The notes under the pieces: generated by a model
What the model was told of the DNA's origin: nothing
Seen by the model: the letters and a program-made list of their open reading frames with translations, nothing else
The model's database searches: none
Shown here: positions 41,461 through 49,588 of the stretch, piece after piece
Layout of the letters: every line of letters starts with the position of its first letter
Position numbering within the stretch: the first letter of the stretch is position 1
Position numbers and translations under genes: made by a program
Origin: an uncultured Oscillospiraceae bacterium
GTDB taxonomy: Bacteria > Bacillota > Clostridia > Oscillospirales > Oscillospiraceae
Assembly (NCBI GenBank): GCA_910579965.1
Contig: CAJTWF010000010.1
Location: 1-62,597 of the forward strand
Length of the DNA stretch: 62,597 nucleotides
Direction: 5' to 3'

Positions 41461-41489
41461 TTGCCATTGCCGGGGAAGTATGGTATGAT
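41461..41489 (+). promoter_or_regulatory. Promoter of sdaAB-sdaAA
   Basis: TTGCCA (41461-41466), 17-bp spacer, TATGAT (41484-41489), 37 bases upstream of the sdaAB start. Confidence 0.75.
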
Positions 41490-41526
41490 GTCTGCAACAC
41501 AGGACGAAAGAGAGGCAGAGCCGATC

Positions 41527-42192
41527 ATGATCGACGTATTTGACATCATGGGGCCTATCATGGTGGGACCCTCCAGCTCCCACACGGCGGGCGCGGTCCG
41601 CATCGGCCGCATGGCCCGCACCCTTCTGGGGGAGGAGCCGGCCGCCGCCGCCCTCCATCTCCACGGCTCCTTTGCCGAGACCGGCGTGGGCCACGGCACC
41701 GACAAGGCCCTGATCGCCGGCCTGCTGGGCCTGTCGCCGGACGACATGGACATTCCCAGCAGCTTTGAGATCGCGGCCAACCGGGGGATGAAGTTCTCCT
41801 TCGACGAGACCGATCTCCGGGACGCCCACCCCAACAGCGTGAAGATGGAGGTTACGGGCGTGTCCGGACGCCTCCTGAAGATGCAGGCCAGCTCCACCGG
41901 CGGCGGACGGATCCGGGTGGATAAGCTGGACGGCGTATATGTCAGCTTCTCCGGGGACTACCACACATTGATCGTACAGCACATGGACAACCAGGGGAAT
42001 CTGGCCAACGTGACCAACGCCCTGGCCCTGGCCCGGGTGAACGTGGCCAACATGAGCCTGCACCGCAGCAGCAAGGGCGGCAATGTGATGATGATTATCG
42101 AGACGGACGACCCCATGCCCGACGCCATTGTGGCGCTGATCGAGAAGCAGCCGGGCATCTTGCAGGTCATCCACTACAGGAGGGAGATCTGA
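41527..42192 (+). CDS. sdaAB: L-serine ammonia-lyase, Fe-S type, beta subunit
   Basis: 221 residues. The N-terminal domain starts FDIMGPIMVGPSSSHTAGAVRIG, the substrate-site signature SSSHT of this enzyme. A C-terminal ACT domain (about 147-221, LIVQHMDNQGNLANVTNALAL) is probably regulatory. With SdaAA it converts L-serine to pyruvate and ammonia. ATG 41527; a longer upstream frame is unlikely because the family starts at MIDVFDI. Confidence 0.96.
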   Translation: MIDVFDIMGPIMVGPSSSHTAGAVRIGRMARTLLGEEPAAAALHLHGSFAETGVGHGTDKALIAGLLGLSPDDMDIPSSFEIAANRGMKFSFDETDLRDAHPNSVKMEVTGVSGRLLKMQASSTGGGRIRVDKLDGVYVSFSGDYHTLIVQHMDNQGNLANVTNALALARVNVANMSLHRSSKGGNVMMIIETDDPMPDAIVALIEKQPGILQVIHYRREI

Positions 42193-42193
42193 G

Positions 42194-43141
42194 ATGAATC
42201 TGGATTCCATGCAGGAGATCGTGGCCGCCGTCCGGCGGGAGGGCAAGCCCTTCTGGGAGATCATTCTGGAGACAGACATGGCTAACCGCGGGGTATCCCG
42301 GGGCAACTCCCTGGAGAAGATGTCCCGGACCTGGCACACCATGAAGGAGGCCTCCGAGGTCTACACCGGGGACCGGCGCAGCCTCAGCGGCCTCTCCGGC
42401 GGCCAGGGCAAGCAGATGCGGGAGTACGCGGCCAGCAGCGCCCCCATTGGCGGGGAGTTCATCGCCCAGGTGATTGCCGAGGCCCTGTCCATGGGGGAGA
42501 GCAACGCCTGCATGCGCAGGATCGTGGCCGCGCCCACCGCCGGGGCCTGCGGGGTGATGCCGGCGGTGCTGGTGCCCCTCTACTGGCGGGAGAACCTCTC
42601 TGAGGACAAGATGCTGGAGGCCATGTTCACCGCCAGCGGCATCGGCGCGGTGATCGCCTACCGGGCCTGCATCTCCGGCGCGGCCGGCGGCTGTCAGGCG
42701 GAGATCGGCAGCGCCTCCGCCATGGCGGCCGGGGCTCTGGTCCACCTGAAGGGGGGCAAGGAGGAGCAGATCTGCCACGCGGTGGCTATGGCGCTGAAAA
42801 ATCTGCTGGGCCTGGCCTGCGACCCGGTGGCCGGTCTGGTGGAGGTGCCCTGCGTCAAGCGCAACGTCATCGGCGCCATGAACGCCGTCGCCGCCGCGGA
42901 CATGGCCCTGGCGGGCATTGAGAGCCGCATCCCCGTGGACGAGGTGATCGACGCCATGGGCGAGGTGGGCCGCCGTCTGCCGGTGGAGCTGCGGGAGACC
43001 GCCCTGGGCGGTCTGGCCGCCACCCCCACCGGACGGGCCGTGAAGGAGCGGATGGCCTCCGGCCAGAAGAAGCAGCGGATCCTGACCATCAAGGACGCCC
43101 GCTGGAAGCTGGAAAAGGATGGGCAGAAGACGGCCCGCTAG
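42194..43141 (+). CDS. sdaAA: L-serine ammonia-lyase, Fe-S type, alpha subunit
   Basis: 315 residues carrying the 4Fe-4S cluster. Conserved Cys lie in RIVAAPTAGACGVMP, ACISGAAGGCQAEIG and CDPVAGLVEVPCVKRN. The blocks SGGQGKQMREYAAS and AEIGSASAMAAGAL are typical. It begins two bases after the sdaAB stop, eight bases past an AGGAGGGAG site. The oxygen-sensitive enzyme fits an anaerobe. Confidence 0.96.
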   Translation: MNLDSMQEIVAAVRREGKPFWEIILETDMANRGVSRGNSLEKMSRTWHTMKEASEVYTGDRRSLSGLSGGQGKQMREYAASSAPIGGEFIAQVIAEALSMGESNACMRRIVAAPTAGACGVMPAVLVPLYWRENLSEDKMLEAMFTASGIGAVIAYRACISGAAGGCQAEIGSASAMAAGALVHLKGGKEEQICHAVAMALKNLLGLACDPVAGLVEVPCVKRNVIGAMNAVAAADMALAGIESRIPVDEVIDAMGEVGRRLPVELRETALGGLAATPTGRAVKERMASGQKKQRILTIKDARWKLEKDGQKTAR

Positions 43142-43144
43142 TTA

Positions 43145-43186
43145 AAAAGGATCAGGTCCGCCCCCAGGGGCGGACCTGATCCTTTT
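43145..43186. terminator. Long terminator after sdaAA, bidirectional
   Basis: A perfect 20-bp stem from AAAAGGATCAGG to CCTGATCCTTTT (43145-43164 with 43167-43186), loop CA. A- and T-runs allow use from both sides; it also serves the leftward natB-like gene ending at 43202. Confidence 0.92.
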
Positions 43187-43201
43187 CATAACGAGGGGGC
43201 G

Positions 43202-44380
43202 TTACTTGCCGAAGATGATCCCCTCGCTGTTGAACATCCGGGTCAGGACGAACACGCCCAGCAGGGTGGCCGCGCCGTTGATCGCGGCGGTCAGCGCCAC
43301 GGCCTGACCCAGCAGGCTGAAGGAGAAGATCCCCACGATGCACTGAACACTGTTGTAGAGGGGAATGGCGTACACAGCCAGATTCTGGGATGCGCCGCCG
43401 CCGAACATGCCGGTGATCCCCAGTACCATCACCAGGATCATCAGGGGCACGGCGTAGGTCTGGGCCTCCTTCACCGTCTTGGCAAAGGCGGAGAGCAGGG
43501 CCACCAGCGTCACCAGCAGCAGCACCGTGGACAGGATCACCGCCGCCAGAAGCAGATAATCCCGCACGCCGTAGATGTTCGCGTTCATCTCCCCGGCCGC
43601 CCCGCCCATGAGGTTGGGCAGAGACAGGATGGTCCCCAGGGCGCTGGACGCGCCGGAGAGCACGGTGATGACCGCCAGGGCCAGGATCTTCCCCACCGCA
43701 ATGTCGCTGCGGCGGATGGGCGTGACCAGCATCGTGGCGATGGTGCCCCGCTCCTTCTCCCCGGCGATGGACTCGGGGGCCACGGCGGAGCAGCCGGAGT
43801 AGAGGAACATCATCAGCAGCATGGGCATCAGCATGGCGAAGAGGGCCCCGGTGCTCTCCTCGGCCGTGGCCAGATCATAGACGCCCTCCCCGGCGTTCAC
43901 GTCGAATTTGTTGGCCAGCAGGGACTCGTAGCTGTCCAGCAGGCCGGTGAAGGCCATGTAGGCGGACTGGGAGGCGGTGGAGACGGAGCTGTAGTAGACC
44001 TCCACGTGGGGCGCAGGCTCCCCGGACGCCACGCTGTAGTCCGCCACCGCCTGGTCAAAGTCCTCCGGGAACACCACCAGCAGGTCCAGCTCCTGGCCGG
44101 CCACCTGATCCATGGCCGCCGGCAGGCCGGCCTCCTCCCCCTCTGTCAGCGCCATGCCGGCGCTGTCCGCCAGGGCGGCGATGGACTGGGGCAGGCGGAC
44201 GGCCTGTATGCTGGGGACGTAGTCCTCCTCCACGCCGAAGACGCTGCCCATGGCCGTACCCATGAAGCTGTAGAGCACGTAGATCATCACCCCCGGCAGC
44301 AGAACGCCGGCCACGGTCCGCTTGTCGCCGAAAAAGCGGGCCAGCTCCTTTTTCATGATGGTCAGAATACCGCTTTTCAT
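43202..44380 (-). CDS. ABC exporter permease, NatB-like
   Basis: 392 residues. One N-terminal helix (about 22-40), a large extracytoplasmic domain (about 45-170), then five C-terminal helices. It has SIAGEKERGTIATMLVTPIRRSDI, the conserved ABC-2 permease EKERGT segment. NatB of Bacillus exports Na+, but related permeases expel drugs or peptides, so the substrate is open. Overlaps the ATPase gene by four bases. Confidence 0.88.
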   Translation of the reverse strand: MKSGILTIMKKELARFFGDKRTVAGVLLPGVMIYVLYSFMGTAMGSVFGVEEDYVPSIQAVRLPQSIAALADSAGMALTEGEEAGLPAAMDQVAGQELDLLVVFPEDFDQAVADYSVASGEPAPHVEVYYSSVSTASQSAYMAFTGLLDSYESLLANKFDVNAGEGVYDLATAEESTGALFAMLMPMLLMMFLYSGCSAVAPESIAGEKERGTIATMLVTPIRRSDIAVGKILALAVITVLSGASSALGTILSLPNLMGGAAGEMNANIYGVRDYLLLAAVILSTVLLLVTLVALLSAFAKTVKEAQTYAVPLMILVMVLGITGMFGGGASQNLAVYAIPLYNSVQCIVGIFSFSLLGQAVALTAAINGAATLLGVFVLTRMFNSEGIIFGK

Positions 44381-45153
44381 ACCCCGTCACCTACCGTTTC
44401 TCTGTAGATCTCAAAGAACCTGTCCTCCAGGCTCTCCCCGGCGGTCACCCGGTCCAGGGCATCGCACAGGACCATCCGGCCGTTGATAATCACGCCCACC
44501 CGGTCACACAGCTTTTCGATCAGGCTGAAAATATGGGTGGAGACGATGATGGTCTTGCCCTGGTCCCGCAGCTGCTGGAGGAAGTCGGTCACCACCTTGG
44601 CCGTCAGCACGTCCAGGCCGTTGGTGGGCTCGTCAAAGATGATGATGTCCGGATCATGGACAATCGACACCACCAGGGACACCTTCTGCTTCATGCCTGT
44701 GGACAGGCTGGCCGCCTTCACCTGGGCGTACCGGTCAATGCCGAAGCGGACGAACAGCTCCTCCTTCCGCTTCTCCCGCCGCTCCCGGTCCACGCCGTGG
44801 AGATCGGAGAAGAAGTCGAAGAGATAGTCCGGAGTGAAGCACTCCTCCAGCTTCAGCTCGCTGGTGAGAAAGCCGATCCGGGAGCGGACCTGCTCCGGCT
44901 GGCGAACCACGCTGGCCCCGTCTACCAGGGCGTCGCCGCTGTCGGGCCGGATGAGGGTGGACAGCATCCGCAGGGTTGTGGTCTTGCCGGCCCCGTTGGG
45001 CCCCAGCAGGCCGAAGATCTCCCCCTCACAGGCGCTGAAGCGGAGGTTGTCCACCGCCCTGCGCACCTTCTCCCCCGTCCGCTCCAGCCGCTGCTGGCGG
45101 GCGGAGAGACGGAAGGTCTTGGTCAGACCCTGTACCTGTAGTATCTCTTTCAT
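44377..45153 (-). CDS. ABC exporter ATP-binding protein, NatA-like
   Basis: 258 residues. Walker A GLLGPNGAGKTTTLRML, signature LSTGMKQKVSLVVSIV, Walker B IIIFDEPTNGLD, H-loop VSTHIFSL. It energises the permease encoded downstream. ATG 45153 with AAGGAGG upstream. A TTGACA-17-TATATT promoter with a dyad in its spacer precedes it, so it is probably repressed by a DNA-binding regulator. Confidence 0.93.
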   Translation of the reverse strand: MKEILQVQGLTKTFRLSARQQRLERTGEKVRRAVDNLRFSACEGEIFGLLGPNGAGKTTTLRMLSTLIRPDSGDALVDGASVVRQPEQVRSRIGFLTSELKLEECFTPDYLFDFFSDLHGVDRERREKRKEELFVRFGIDRYAQVKAASLSTGMKQKVSLVVSIVHDPDIIIFDEPTNGLDVLTAKVVTDFLQQLRDQGKTIIVSTHIFSLIEKLCDRVGVIINGRMVLCDALDRVTAGESLEDRFFEIYRETVGDGV

Positions 45154-45198
45154 GGTACCTCCTTGGTTTGGGATGATGATACTGGATTGCGATGGCTT

Positions 45199-45227
45199 AA
45201 TATATCACCATCCGATATATATGTCAA
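45199..45227 (-). promoter_or_regulatory. Promoter of the natAB-like operon with internal dyad
   Basis: Minus-strand TTGACA (45227-45222), 17-bp spacer, TATATT (45204-45199). ATATATC (45200-45206) and GATATAT (45214-45220) form an inverted repeat spanning the spacer and the -10, a likely repressor site. Confidence 0.7.
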
Positions 45228-45297
45228 GAATCTCCTCCTGATTGAGGGAGACGATCCTGGCAACGGGGACAGTATAGCACTTCACCCCCGGAAAGTC

Positions 45298-45359
45298 AAC
45301 TCAAAAGGGGTAATCATACTGCACAAAAAAGGGTAACCTCATGTTATCTCATTTGAGTT
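45298..45359. promoter_or_regulatory. Repeat-rich control region upstream of the XRE gene
   Basis: An 8-bp inverted repeat AACTCAAA (45298-45305) / TTTGAGTT (45352-45359) frames the direct repeats AAAAGGGGTAATCAT (45303-45317) and AAAAAAGGGTAACCTCAT (45325-45342). GGTAAC (45332-45337) and GTTATC (45343-45348) form another dyad. It probably holds the XRE operator, 14 bases from the start codon. Confidence 0.45.
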
Positions 45360-45372
45360 AGGATGTGGAGAG

Positions 45373-45618
45373 ATGACGGATAGCAGCACAGCGGTGCGGT
45401 CCCGCATATTGGAGCTGTGCCGGCAGCGGCACATCACCATCAACCGGCTGGCCACCCTCAGCGGCGTAACCCAGTCCACCCTCAACAACATCGTCAGCGG
45501 GCGGAACAACAGCGCCACCGTGGCCACCATCAAGAAGCTCTGCGACGGGCTGGACATCACCCTCCGGGATTTTTTCAATGTGCCCGCCTTTGACGATCTG
45601 GAGCAGGAGATCAAGTAG
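45373..45618 (+). CDS. XRE family helix-turn-helix regulator (81 aa)
   Basis: 81 residues consisting of little more than one Cro/C1-type helix-turn-helix: HITINRLATLSGVTQSTLNNIVSG (about 20-43), followed by ATVATIKKLCDGLDITLRDFF. This small stand-alone form is common in Firmicutes. It is divergent from the natAB-like operon and may regulate it, itself, or both. ATG 45373 with GGAGAG very close upstream. Confidence 0.85.
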   Translation: MTDSSTAVRSRILELCRQRHITINRLATLSGVTQSTLNNIVSGRNNSATVATIKKLCDGLDITLRDFFNVPAFDDLEQEIK

Positions 45619-45665
45619 GGAAGGGCCCCTTCCGCCGGCGGCCCCCGGAGTCCGGGAAATTCCCC

Positions 45666-45694
45666 TTTACAAAAGGGGGCGGATTGGGTATAAT
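45666..45694 (+). promoter_or_regulatory. Promoter of tRNA-Leu
   Basis: TTTACA (45666-45671), 17-bp spacer, perfect TATAAT (45689-45694), 15 bases ahead of the tRNA. Confidence 0.85.
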
Positions 45695-45709
45695 ATGGGA
45701 TGTTGACGG

Positions 45710-45794
45710 GCGGGTATGATGAAATTGGTAAACATGCTGGATTTAGGTTCCAGTGCAGAGATGCTTGTGGGTTCGAGTCCCACTACCCGTACCA
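45710..45794 (+). tRNA. tRNA-Leu (anticodon UAG)
   Basis: An 85-nt class II tRNA with CCA encoded. The acceptor GCGGGTA pairs with TACCCGT (one G-T), discriminator A. The anticodon arm CTGGA-TTTAGGT-TCCAG gives anticodon TAG. A long variable arm and the T arm GTGGG-TTCGAGT-CCCAC are present. Reads CUN Leu codons. It has its own promoter. Confidence 0.95.
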
Positions 45795-46010
45795 CGTCGG
45801 AGCGAAATCCGCTCCACTCCGTTTCAAGGCGGTCCCTTTGGGGGCCGCCTTGAAACTGCGTTCCGCTCCTTTGCTCCTCCTTTCCAAATCGAACCCGCTT
45901 CGCTGGGCTTCGATTTGGGTGCAATCTCGAAAAAAATCGATTTTATCCACTTATTGCACGTCGGAGCGAAATCCGCTGCGCTGGGCTTCGATTTGGGTTT
46001 GCCTTGCCCC
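45794..46010. repeat. Interspersed repeat, copy 2 (downstream of tRNA-Leu)
   Basis: It begins at the last base of the tRNA. ACGTCGGAGCGAAATCCGCT occurs twice (45794-45813 and 45957-45976). A hairpin with arms TTTCAAGGCGG / CCGCCTTGAAA lies at 45822-45855, and the CCAAATCGAA / TTCGATTTGG-type hairpin at about 45884-45918. Bases 45872-45958 match 217-310 at the left end of the window. No protein is encoded. Confidence 0.72.
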
Positions 46011-46040
46011 TGATTGCTGCGCCTCTTTGACCGGCACGCA

Positions 46041-46074
46041 ATAAAAGGCCAGATACGCCCCGGCGTATCTGGCC
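46041..46074 (-). terminator. Terminator on the minus strand
   Basis: Stem GGCCAGATACGCC / GGCGTATCTGGCC (46047-46074), followed on the minus strand by TTTTATTG. It would catch transcription leaving the RNase Y gene. Confidence 0.8.
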
Positions 46075-46090
46075 CTGATGGACAAGTCTG

Positions 46091-46130
46091 AGACCCGGCG
46101 GACACGCTCGTGTCCGCCGGGTCTGTTTTG
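46091..46130. terminator. Second terminator, RNase Y side
   Basis: A perfect 16-bp stem (46091-46106 with 46109-46124) with a 2-base tip, followed by GTTTTG on the plus strand. It lies 46 bases beyond the RNase Y stop. Confidence 0.75.
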
Positions 46131-46175
46131 CTGTTCGTACTCCGGCGGGGCCCGTCACATCCCCGCCCTGTCCGG

Positions 46176-47717
46176 TTACTTTGCGTACTCCACCACTTTG
46201 GTCTCCCGGATAAGGTGGACCTTGATCTGGCCGGGATACTCCAGCTCGTCCTCGATCCGCTTGGCCAGATCCCTGGCCAGAATGACCATCTGATCCTCGC
46301 TGACCTGCTCCGGCCGGACCATGACCCGGACCTCCCGTCCGGCCTGGATGGCGTAGCTCTTCTCCACGCCGGGATTGGAGCTGGTGATCTCCTCCAGCTT
46401 CTCCAGACGCTTGATATAATTCTCCAGGTTCTCCCGCCGCGCACCGGGCCGGGCCGCGCTCACCGCGTCCGCAGCCTGGACCAGGCAGGCCATCAGGGTC
46501 TTGCACTCCACGTCCCCGTGGTGGGCCTGGATGGCGTTGAGGATGTCCTCTTTCTCCTTGTACTTCCGGCAGAACTCCACGCCCAGATTCACATGGGTAC
46601 CCTCGTACTCGTGGTCCAGGGCCTTGCCGATGTCGTGGAGCAGGCCGGCCCGCTTGGCGGCGTGGACGTCCAGCCCCAGCTCGGAGGCCATCAGCCCCGC
46701 GATGTGGCTGACCTCAATGGAGTGCTGGAGGACGTTCTGACCGTAGCTGGTGCGGTAGTGGAGGCGGCCCAGCATCTTCTGGACCTCGGGATGGAGCCCC
46801 CGCACGCCGGTCTCAAAGGCGGCCCGCTCGCCCTCGCTCTTGATGACCGCGTCCACCTCCCGGCGGGCCTTCTCCACCATCTCCTCAATGTGGGTGGGGT
46901 GAATGCGGCCGTCGGCAATCAGCTTCTCCAGCGCCACCCGGGCCACCTCACGGCGCACGGGCTCAAAGCAGGAGACGGTGATGGCCTCCGGGGTGTCGTC
47001 GATAATGAGATCCACACCCGTCAGAGTCTCGATGGTGCGGATATTGCGGCCCTCGCGGCCGATGATGCGTCCCTTCATCTCGTCATTGGGCAGGGGAACC
47101 ACACTGACGGTGATTTCGGAGGCATGGTCTGCGGCGCAGCGCTGGATGGCGGTGGCCACGATCTCCTTGGCCCGCTGGTCAGCCTCCTCCTTGGCGCGCT
47201 GCTCGATCTCCTTGATCTTCAAAGCTGTCTCATGGGTAACCTCGGTCTCCACCTGGGCGATGAGGTAGTTCTTGGCCTCCTCCACGGTGAAGCCGGAGAT
47301 GCGCTCAAGCATCTCCGTCTGACTGCGCTTGATGAGCTCAATCTCCTCCTGGGCGCGGTCAGCGTCCGCGTGCTTCTGGACCAGCGCCTCCTCTTTCTTC
47401 TCGATGTTTTCCGTTTTCCTGTCCAGGTTCTCCTCTTTTTGCTGCAAGCGGCGTTCCTGCTTCTGCAGGTCAGCCCGGCGGCTTTTCTCTTCCTTCTCGT
47501 ACTCGGTGCGGCTGTGCAGGATCTCCTCCTTAGCCTCCAGCAGGGCCTCGCGCTTCTTGCCCTCAGAGGCCTTGATGGCCTCGTTGATGATGCGGCGCGC
47601 TTCCTCCTCCGCGCTGGAGATCTCCTTTTCTCCTACCATCTTGCGGTAGGTGATGCCGAGAAAGAAGGAAAATACCGCCGCCGCAAGCGCGATTATCGCT
47701 GTATTCACTAATGGCAT
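46176..47717 (-). CDS. rny: Ribonuclease Y
   Basis: 513 residues. N-terminal membrane anchor (about 5-24), long charged coiled coil (about 30-200), KH domain with GRIIGREGRNIRTIETLTGVD (about 218-238), and HD domain with LLHDIGKALDHEYEGTH, the HD pair being the metal site. It starts mRNA decay by endonucleolytic cleavage at the membrane. ATG 47717 with GGAGGA upstream; promoter at 47856-47885. Confidence 0.97.
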   Translation of the reverse strand: MPLVNTAIIALAAAVFSFFLGITYRKMVGEKEISSAEEEARRIINEAIKASEGKKREALLEAKEEILHSRTEYEKEEKSRRADLQKQERRLQQKEENLDRKTENIEKKEEALVQKHADADRAQEEIELIKRSQTEMLERISGFTVEEAKNYLIAQVETEVTHETALKIKEIEQRAKEEADQRAKEIVATAIQRCAADHASEITVSVVPLPNDEMKGRIIGREGRNIRTIETLTGVDLIIDDTPEAITVSCFEPVRREVARVALEKLIADGRIHPTHIEEMVEKARREVDAVIKSEGERAAFETGVRGLHPEVQKMLGRLHYRTSYGQNVLQHSIEVSHIAGLMASELGLDVHAAKRAGLLHDIGKALDHEYEGTHVNLGVEFCRKYKEKEDILNAIQAHHGDVECKTLMACLVQAADAVSAARPGARRENLENYIKRLEKLEEITSSNPGVEKSYAIQAGREVRVMVRPEQVSEDQMVILARDLAKRIEDELEYPGQIKVHLIRETKVVEYAK

Positions 47718-47855
47718 GTACGGTTTTCCTCCTCATTCGATTTTGCGTAAAAACTGTATGGGATGGGGGTTTGTGCGGGTCCGGCGGTGACAGTCGCCGG
47801 ACGCGGAAATAATCGGCGGATACCCCTTATTACCCACCGACAAAAATCCTATTCA

Positions 47856-47885
47856 ATAATACTCGCTCCACCCGCTCCCTGTCAA
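47856..47885 (-). promoter_or_regulatory. Promoter of the RNase Y gene
   Basis: Minus-strand TTGACA (47885-47880), 18-bp spacer, TATTAT (47861-47856), giving a leader of about 130 bases. Confidence 0.7.
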
Positions 47886-47972
47886 GTAAAACCGTAGCTT
47901 TTGGCGGCAAATTTCCTGGAAAGATTTCTCATCTGCCCCTCCGGGCGGCCCTTTGGCCGCCCGGAGCGCGGG

Positions 47973-49349
47973 TCACAGCTCCCCGTTGGCCGCCTTCCGG
48001 TCGATCTCCTGGTACAGGCGCCGGAGGGTCAGCAGGGCCGCCGCCGCCAGGATCACCTCCGTCACCGCCTGGGCGTAGGCCAGGCCGTAGAGGGGGAAGA
48101 GGGCGTTGAGGATATAGAGGGCGGGGATCTCCATGATGATCTTGCGGAGAATGGCGAAGAAGAAGGCCTTCCGCCCCATGCCCACGGCCTGGAACACGCC
48201 CACGGCCATGAAGTCGATATTCAGGAAGGGCAGGGCCAGACACATGCCGTGGAGGAACCGGGCCCCGTAGGCGATAATGGCCTCGTTGCGGATGAAGAGG
48301 CCCACAAAGAAGGCCGCGCCGAAGTAGTAGCACAGCGCCACCGCAGTGAGGAAGGTGACGGTCAGGCGCATGGAGAAGCGGACGCAGGACTGCATCCGCT
48401 CCCGGTTGCCGGAGGCGTAGTTGTAGCCGATGATGGGCATGACCCCCTGGGACGCGCCGAAGGCGATATTCATGGGCACCATGTTGATCTTCTGGGCGAT
48501 GCCCATGGCGGCCACCGCGTCCGCGCCGAAGCTGGAGGTGAAGTTGTTGAGCACCGTCATTCCGGTCACGTTCAGCAGGTTCTGGATAGCCGCCGGGATG
48601 CCCACGGCGCACACGCCGGAGACAATGGCCTTGTCCAGCCGGAACATGCTGGGGCGGATGCACACATAGGTTTGGCCCCGGCGCACGAAGAGCAGCACAA
48701 AGAAGTAGGCGCAGGCGGCGCAGTTGGACAGGAAGGTGGCCAGCCCCGCCCCGGCGGCCCCCATGTTGAGCCCCCAGGGCAGGATGAAGAGGGGGTCCAG
48801 GACGATGTTGAGCAGACAGCCGCTCATGGTACCGATGCTGGCGTGGAGGGTGGCCCCCTCTGAGCGGACCATATAGGCCATCACCACGTTGAGGATGGCC
48901 GGAGCCGCGCCCCAGGTCACGGTCCAGTGGAGGTATGCGCCGGTGGCGGCGGCGGTGCCGGGGTCCGTGCCCAGCAGGGCCAGCAGGGGGCCCTTGGCGG
49001 CGAGCATCAGCAGGGTGAACACCAGTCCGCCGGACACAGCGCCGTAGAATCCAAAGGCGGAGGAGCGGCGGACGGTGTCATAGTCACGACGGCCCAGGGC
49101 CCGGCTCATCATGCTGGAGGAGCCCACGCCGAAGAGGTTGTTCACCGCGTTGAAGGCCAGCAGCACCGGAGCTGCCAGGGTCACGGCGGCGTTCTGGATC
49201 GGGTCCCCCAGCATGCCCACGAAATAGGTATCCGCCAGATTGTAGATGACCATCACCAGGGAGCTGATGATGGTGGGCACGGCCATGGACACCACGGCCT
49301 TGGAGATGGGAGCCTCCTCAAATAAGTATTCTTTCTTCTGATCTTCCAT
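47973..49349 (-). CDS. MATE family efflux transporter
   Basis: 458 residues, twelve membrane helices. Typical first helix ISKAVVSMAVPTIISSLVMVIYNLADTYFVG, then PVLLAFNAVNNLFGVGSSSMMSRALGR and the second-half repeat PAAIQNLLNVTGMTVLNNF. It exports cationic drugs or metabolites with a Na+ or H+ gradient. Start ATG 49349 (MEDQKKEYLFEEAPIS); the frame continues upstream through the A/T hairpin but that part is non-coding. The ribosome binding site is weak. Confidence 0.92.
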   Translation of the reverse strand: MEDQKKEYLFEEAPISKAVVSMAVPTIISSLVMVIYNLADTYFVGMLGDPIQNAAVTLAAPVLLAFNAVNNLFGVGSSSMMSRALGRRDYDTVRRSSAFGFYGAVSGGLVFTLLMLAAKGPLLALLGTDPGTAAATGAYLHWTVTWGAAPAILNVVMAYMVRSEGATLHASIGTMSGCLLNIVLDPLFILPWGLNMGAAGAGLATFLSNCAACAYFFVLLFVRRGQTYVCIRPSMFRLDKAIVSGVCAVGIPAAIQNLLNVTGMTVLNNFTSSFGADAVAAMGIAQKINMVPMNIAFGASQGVMPIIGYNYASGNRERMQSCVRFSMRLTVTFLTAVALCYYFGAAFFVGLFIRNEAIIAYGARFLHGMCLALPFLNIDFMAVGVFQAVGMGRKAFFFAILRKIIMEIPALYILNALFPLYGLAYAQAVTEVILAAAALLTLRRLYQEIDRKAANGEL

Positions 49350-49380
49350 GTAATCTCTACTTCTTTCTTCGTTCGCGTTT

Positions 49381-49425
49381 TCTCTTCTTTTCTTTTTTGA
49401 AAAAAAGAAAAGAAACAAAAGAAAA
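49381..49425. repeat. A/T-rich hairpin repeat (copy g), ahead of the MATE gene
   Basis: A perfect 14-bp stem TTCTTTTCTTTTTT (49385-49398) pairs with 49401-49414, loop GA; CAAAAGAAAAAC follows. It ends 36 bases upstream of the MATE start codon. Confidence 0.8.
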
Positions 49426-49510
49426 ACTCTGGAGGTGTTTATACAGGCTGCCGGAGCGTACTGATATCACTGGAATTGCGCGATAGAGCCCGCTCGAAGA
49501 GCCTCCGAAC

Positions 49511-49586
49511 GTTCTTTTTGCCTCCTTTTTCTTTCAAGAAAAAGGAGGGGTTCTTTTTGATTCTTTTTCTTACCAAGAAAAAGAAT
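49511..49586. repeat. Two A/T-rich hairpins (copies h and i), after the flavoprotein gene
   Basis: Copy h: stem CCTCCTTTTTCTT (49521-49533) with 49536-49548, framed by GTTC and GGTTC, close to copy b. Copy i: stem ATTCTTTTTCTT (49560-49571) with 49575-49586 around ACC. Both lie within 70 bases of the flavoprotein stop, in the same gap as copy g. Confidence 0.75.
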
Positions 49587-49588
49587 GA

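Noticed and set aside
45710..46010. Genomic island or prophage attached to tRNA-Leu
   Set aside because: There is no integrase or phage gene downstream; RNase Y and core genes follow at once. The duplicated sequence is the interspersed repeat, not a copy of the tRNA 3' end.
47718..47880. A possible riboswitch in the RNase Y leader
   Set aside because: A promoter is visible and one GC hairpin can form, but no known riboswitch core or terminator/antiterminator pair is seen.
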